Of a stretch of DNA of 15,531 bases, positions 15,307 through 15,531 are shown piece by piece. Positions within the stretch are counted from its first letter, which is position 1, and the number at the start of each line of letters is the position of its first letter. A model generated the notes under the pieces. That model saw nothing but the letters and a program-made list of their open reading frames with translations, was not told the DNA's origin and did not search any database. The stretch lies in NCBI GenBank assembly GCA_030017815.1, contig JASEGX010000031.1, positions 1 to 15,531 on the forward strand, read 5' to 3'. A program made the position numbers and the translations under genes. The stretch is from Thermodesulfobacteriota bacterium (GTDB lineage Bacteria; Desulfobacterota; QYQD01).

Positions 15307-15322
15307 GGGGCGTTTCCGCCCC
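15307..15322 (-). promoter_or_regulatory. Stem-loop in the tetR leader
   Basis: On the minus strand GGGGCG-GAAA-CGCCCC forms a perfect 6-bp G+C stem with a GNRA tetraloop, ending ten bases before the tetR start codon where a ribosome binding site would be expected. No T-run follows. It may reduce translation or stabilise the mRNA; it lies within the predicted 5' leader of about 110 bases. Confidence 0.5.
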
Positions 15323-15386
15323 GGCTTGTGACTTTACTTTAGCTATCGGCTTTCAGGGTATTGACCATATCAATATTCCCGTAAGG

Positions 15387-15418
15387 GTGAACGCATGTTC
15401 AGGTGAACATATGTTCAC
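15387..15418. promoter_or_regulatory. Tandem TetR operators
   Basis: Two 16-bp sites abut: GTGAACGCATGTTCAG (15387-15402, near-palindromic) and GTGAACATATGTTCAC (15403-15418, perfect palindrome). The second starts immediately after the -10 box of the tetR promoter and so covers the transcription start. Spacing of 16 bp suits two TetR dimers side by side. Confidence 0.85.
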
Positions 15419-15447
15419 TATATATTGAAGGCCCGGGCTATTGTCAA
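15419..15447 (-). promoter_or_regulatory. Sigma70-type promoter of the tetR–tolC operon
   Basis: On the minus strand the -35 box TTGACA (15447-15442) is followed by a 17-base spacer and the -10 box TATATA (15424-15419). This is close to the consensus in both boxes and spacing, implying a strong promoter held down by the adjacent operators. Confidence 0.82.
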
Positions 15448-15460
15448 GGGAAAATGTAAT

Positions 15461-15477
15461 CCCAAATCCACCGCCTA
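15461..15477 (-). repeat. Short inverted repeat, right copy
   Basis: The reverse complement reads TAGGCGGTGGATTTGGG, differing at one base from 2936-2952. It lies 14 bases upstream of the -35 box of the tetR promoter. Confidence 0.5.
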
Positions 15478-15507
15478 TTTTACTGGGCGCTAATTTCATG
15501 CCTCTTC

Positions 15508-15531
15508 TGTAGGAGCACCTTCCAGGTGCGA
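15508..15531. repeat. REP-like palindrome at the window edge
   Basis: TGTAGGAGCACC followed by TTCCAGGTGCGA forms a GCACCT/AGGTGC hairpin. The frame TGTAGGAG...CGA is that of REP elements known from Pseudomonas and other genomes, which are moved by REP-associated Y1 transposases. The element may continue beyond the window. Confidence 0.5.

Overview
The window looks like an accessory region of a Gram-negative chromosome. Outer-membrane lipoproteins, two TolC/OprM-type proteins and a tripartite RND pump establish the Gram-negative envelope. A sensor kinase with a periplasmic c-heme motif and a TetR–TolC–MFP–RND gene order would suit an anaerobic or metal-respiring lineage such as Desulfobacterota, but no marker gene fixes the taxon and this is inference only.

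Left part (1-2950, genes on +): a mosaic of mobile remains. It opens with the 3' end of a group II intron, followed by a frameshifted remnant of a Y1-type (IS200/REP-associated) transposase. Two genes follow, each closed by an attC-like hairpin: a small two-helix membrane protein (358-759) and a large protein with a C-terminal Apea-type HEPN domain (about 957-2381). A 52-bp direct repeat (89-140 and 842-893) starts, in its second copy, exactly at the predicted G/TT crossover of the first attC-like site. I read 89-2433 as two integron-type cassettes without a visible integrase (a CALIN-like cluster). This is the most novel part of the window. A truncated small gene with a strong ribosome binding site and a hairpin-rich segment follow.

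Middle part (3003-6586, all on -): a three-gene phosphorelay operon. It encodes a membrane histidine kinase with a periplasmic CxxCH heme site, an Rcp1-type single-domain response regulator (4-base overlap) and a REC–histidine kinase–REC hybrid. No DNA-binding output domain is encoded, so output must go through protein partners. The stretch 6587-7350 is mostly non-coding, with dyads, a truncated IS30-family transposase and IS-end-like sequence.

Right part (7350-15297, all on -): a multidrug or solvent efflux locus. In transcription order: tetR, a frameshifted tolC-like gene, an MFP adaptor lipoprotein, an AcrB-type RND pump, an OprM/NodT-type outer-membrane lipoprotein, and a roughly 100-bp scar coding for the last residues of another RND pump. 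The scar, the two outer-membrane channels and the visibly higher G+C of the MFP–RND–OMF block suggest that a complete tripartite module replaced the original pump of a tetR–tolC operon. Upstream of tetR there is a near-consensus sigma70 promoter followed by two abutting 16-bp palindromes, a convincing TetR autoregulation site. The window ends in a REP-like palindrome.
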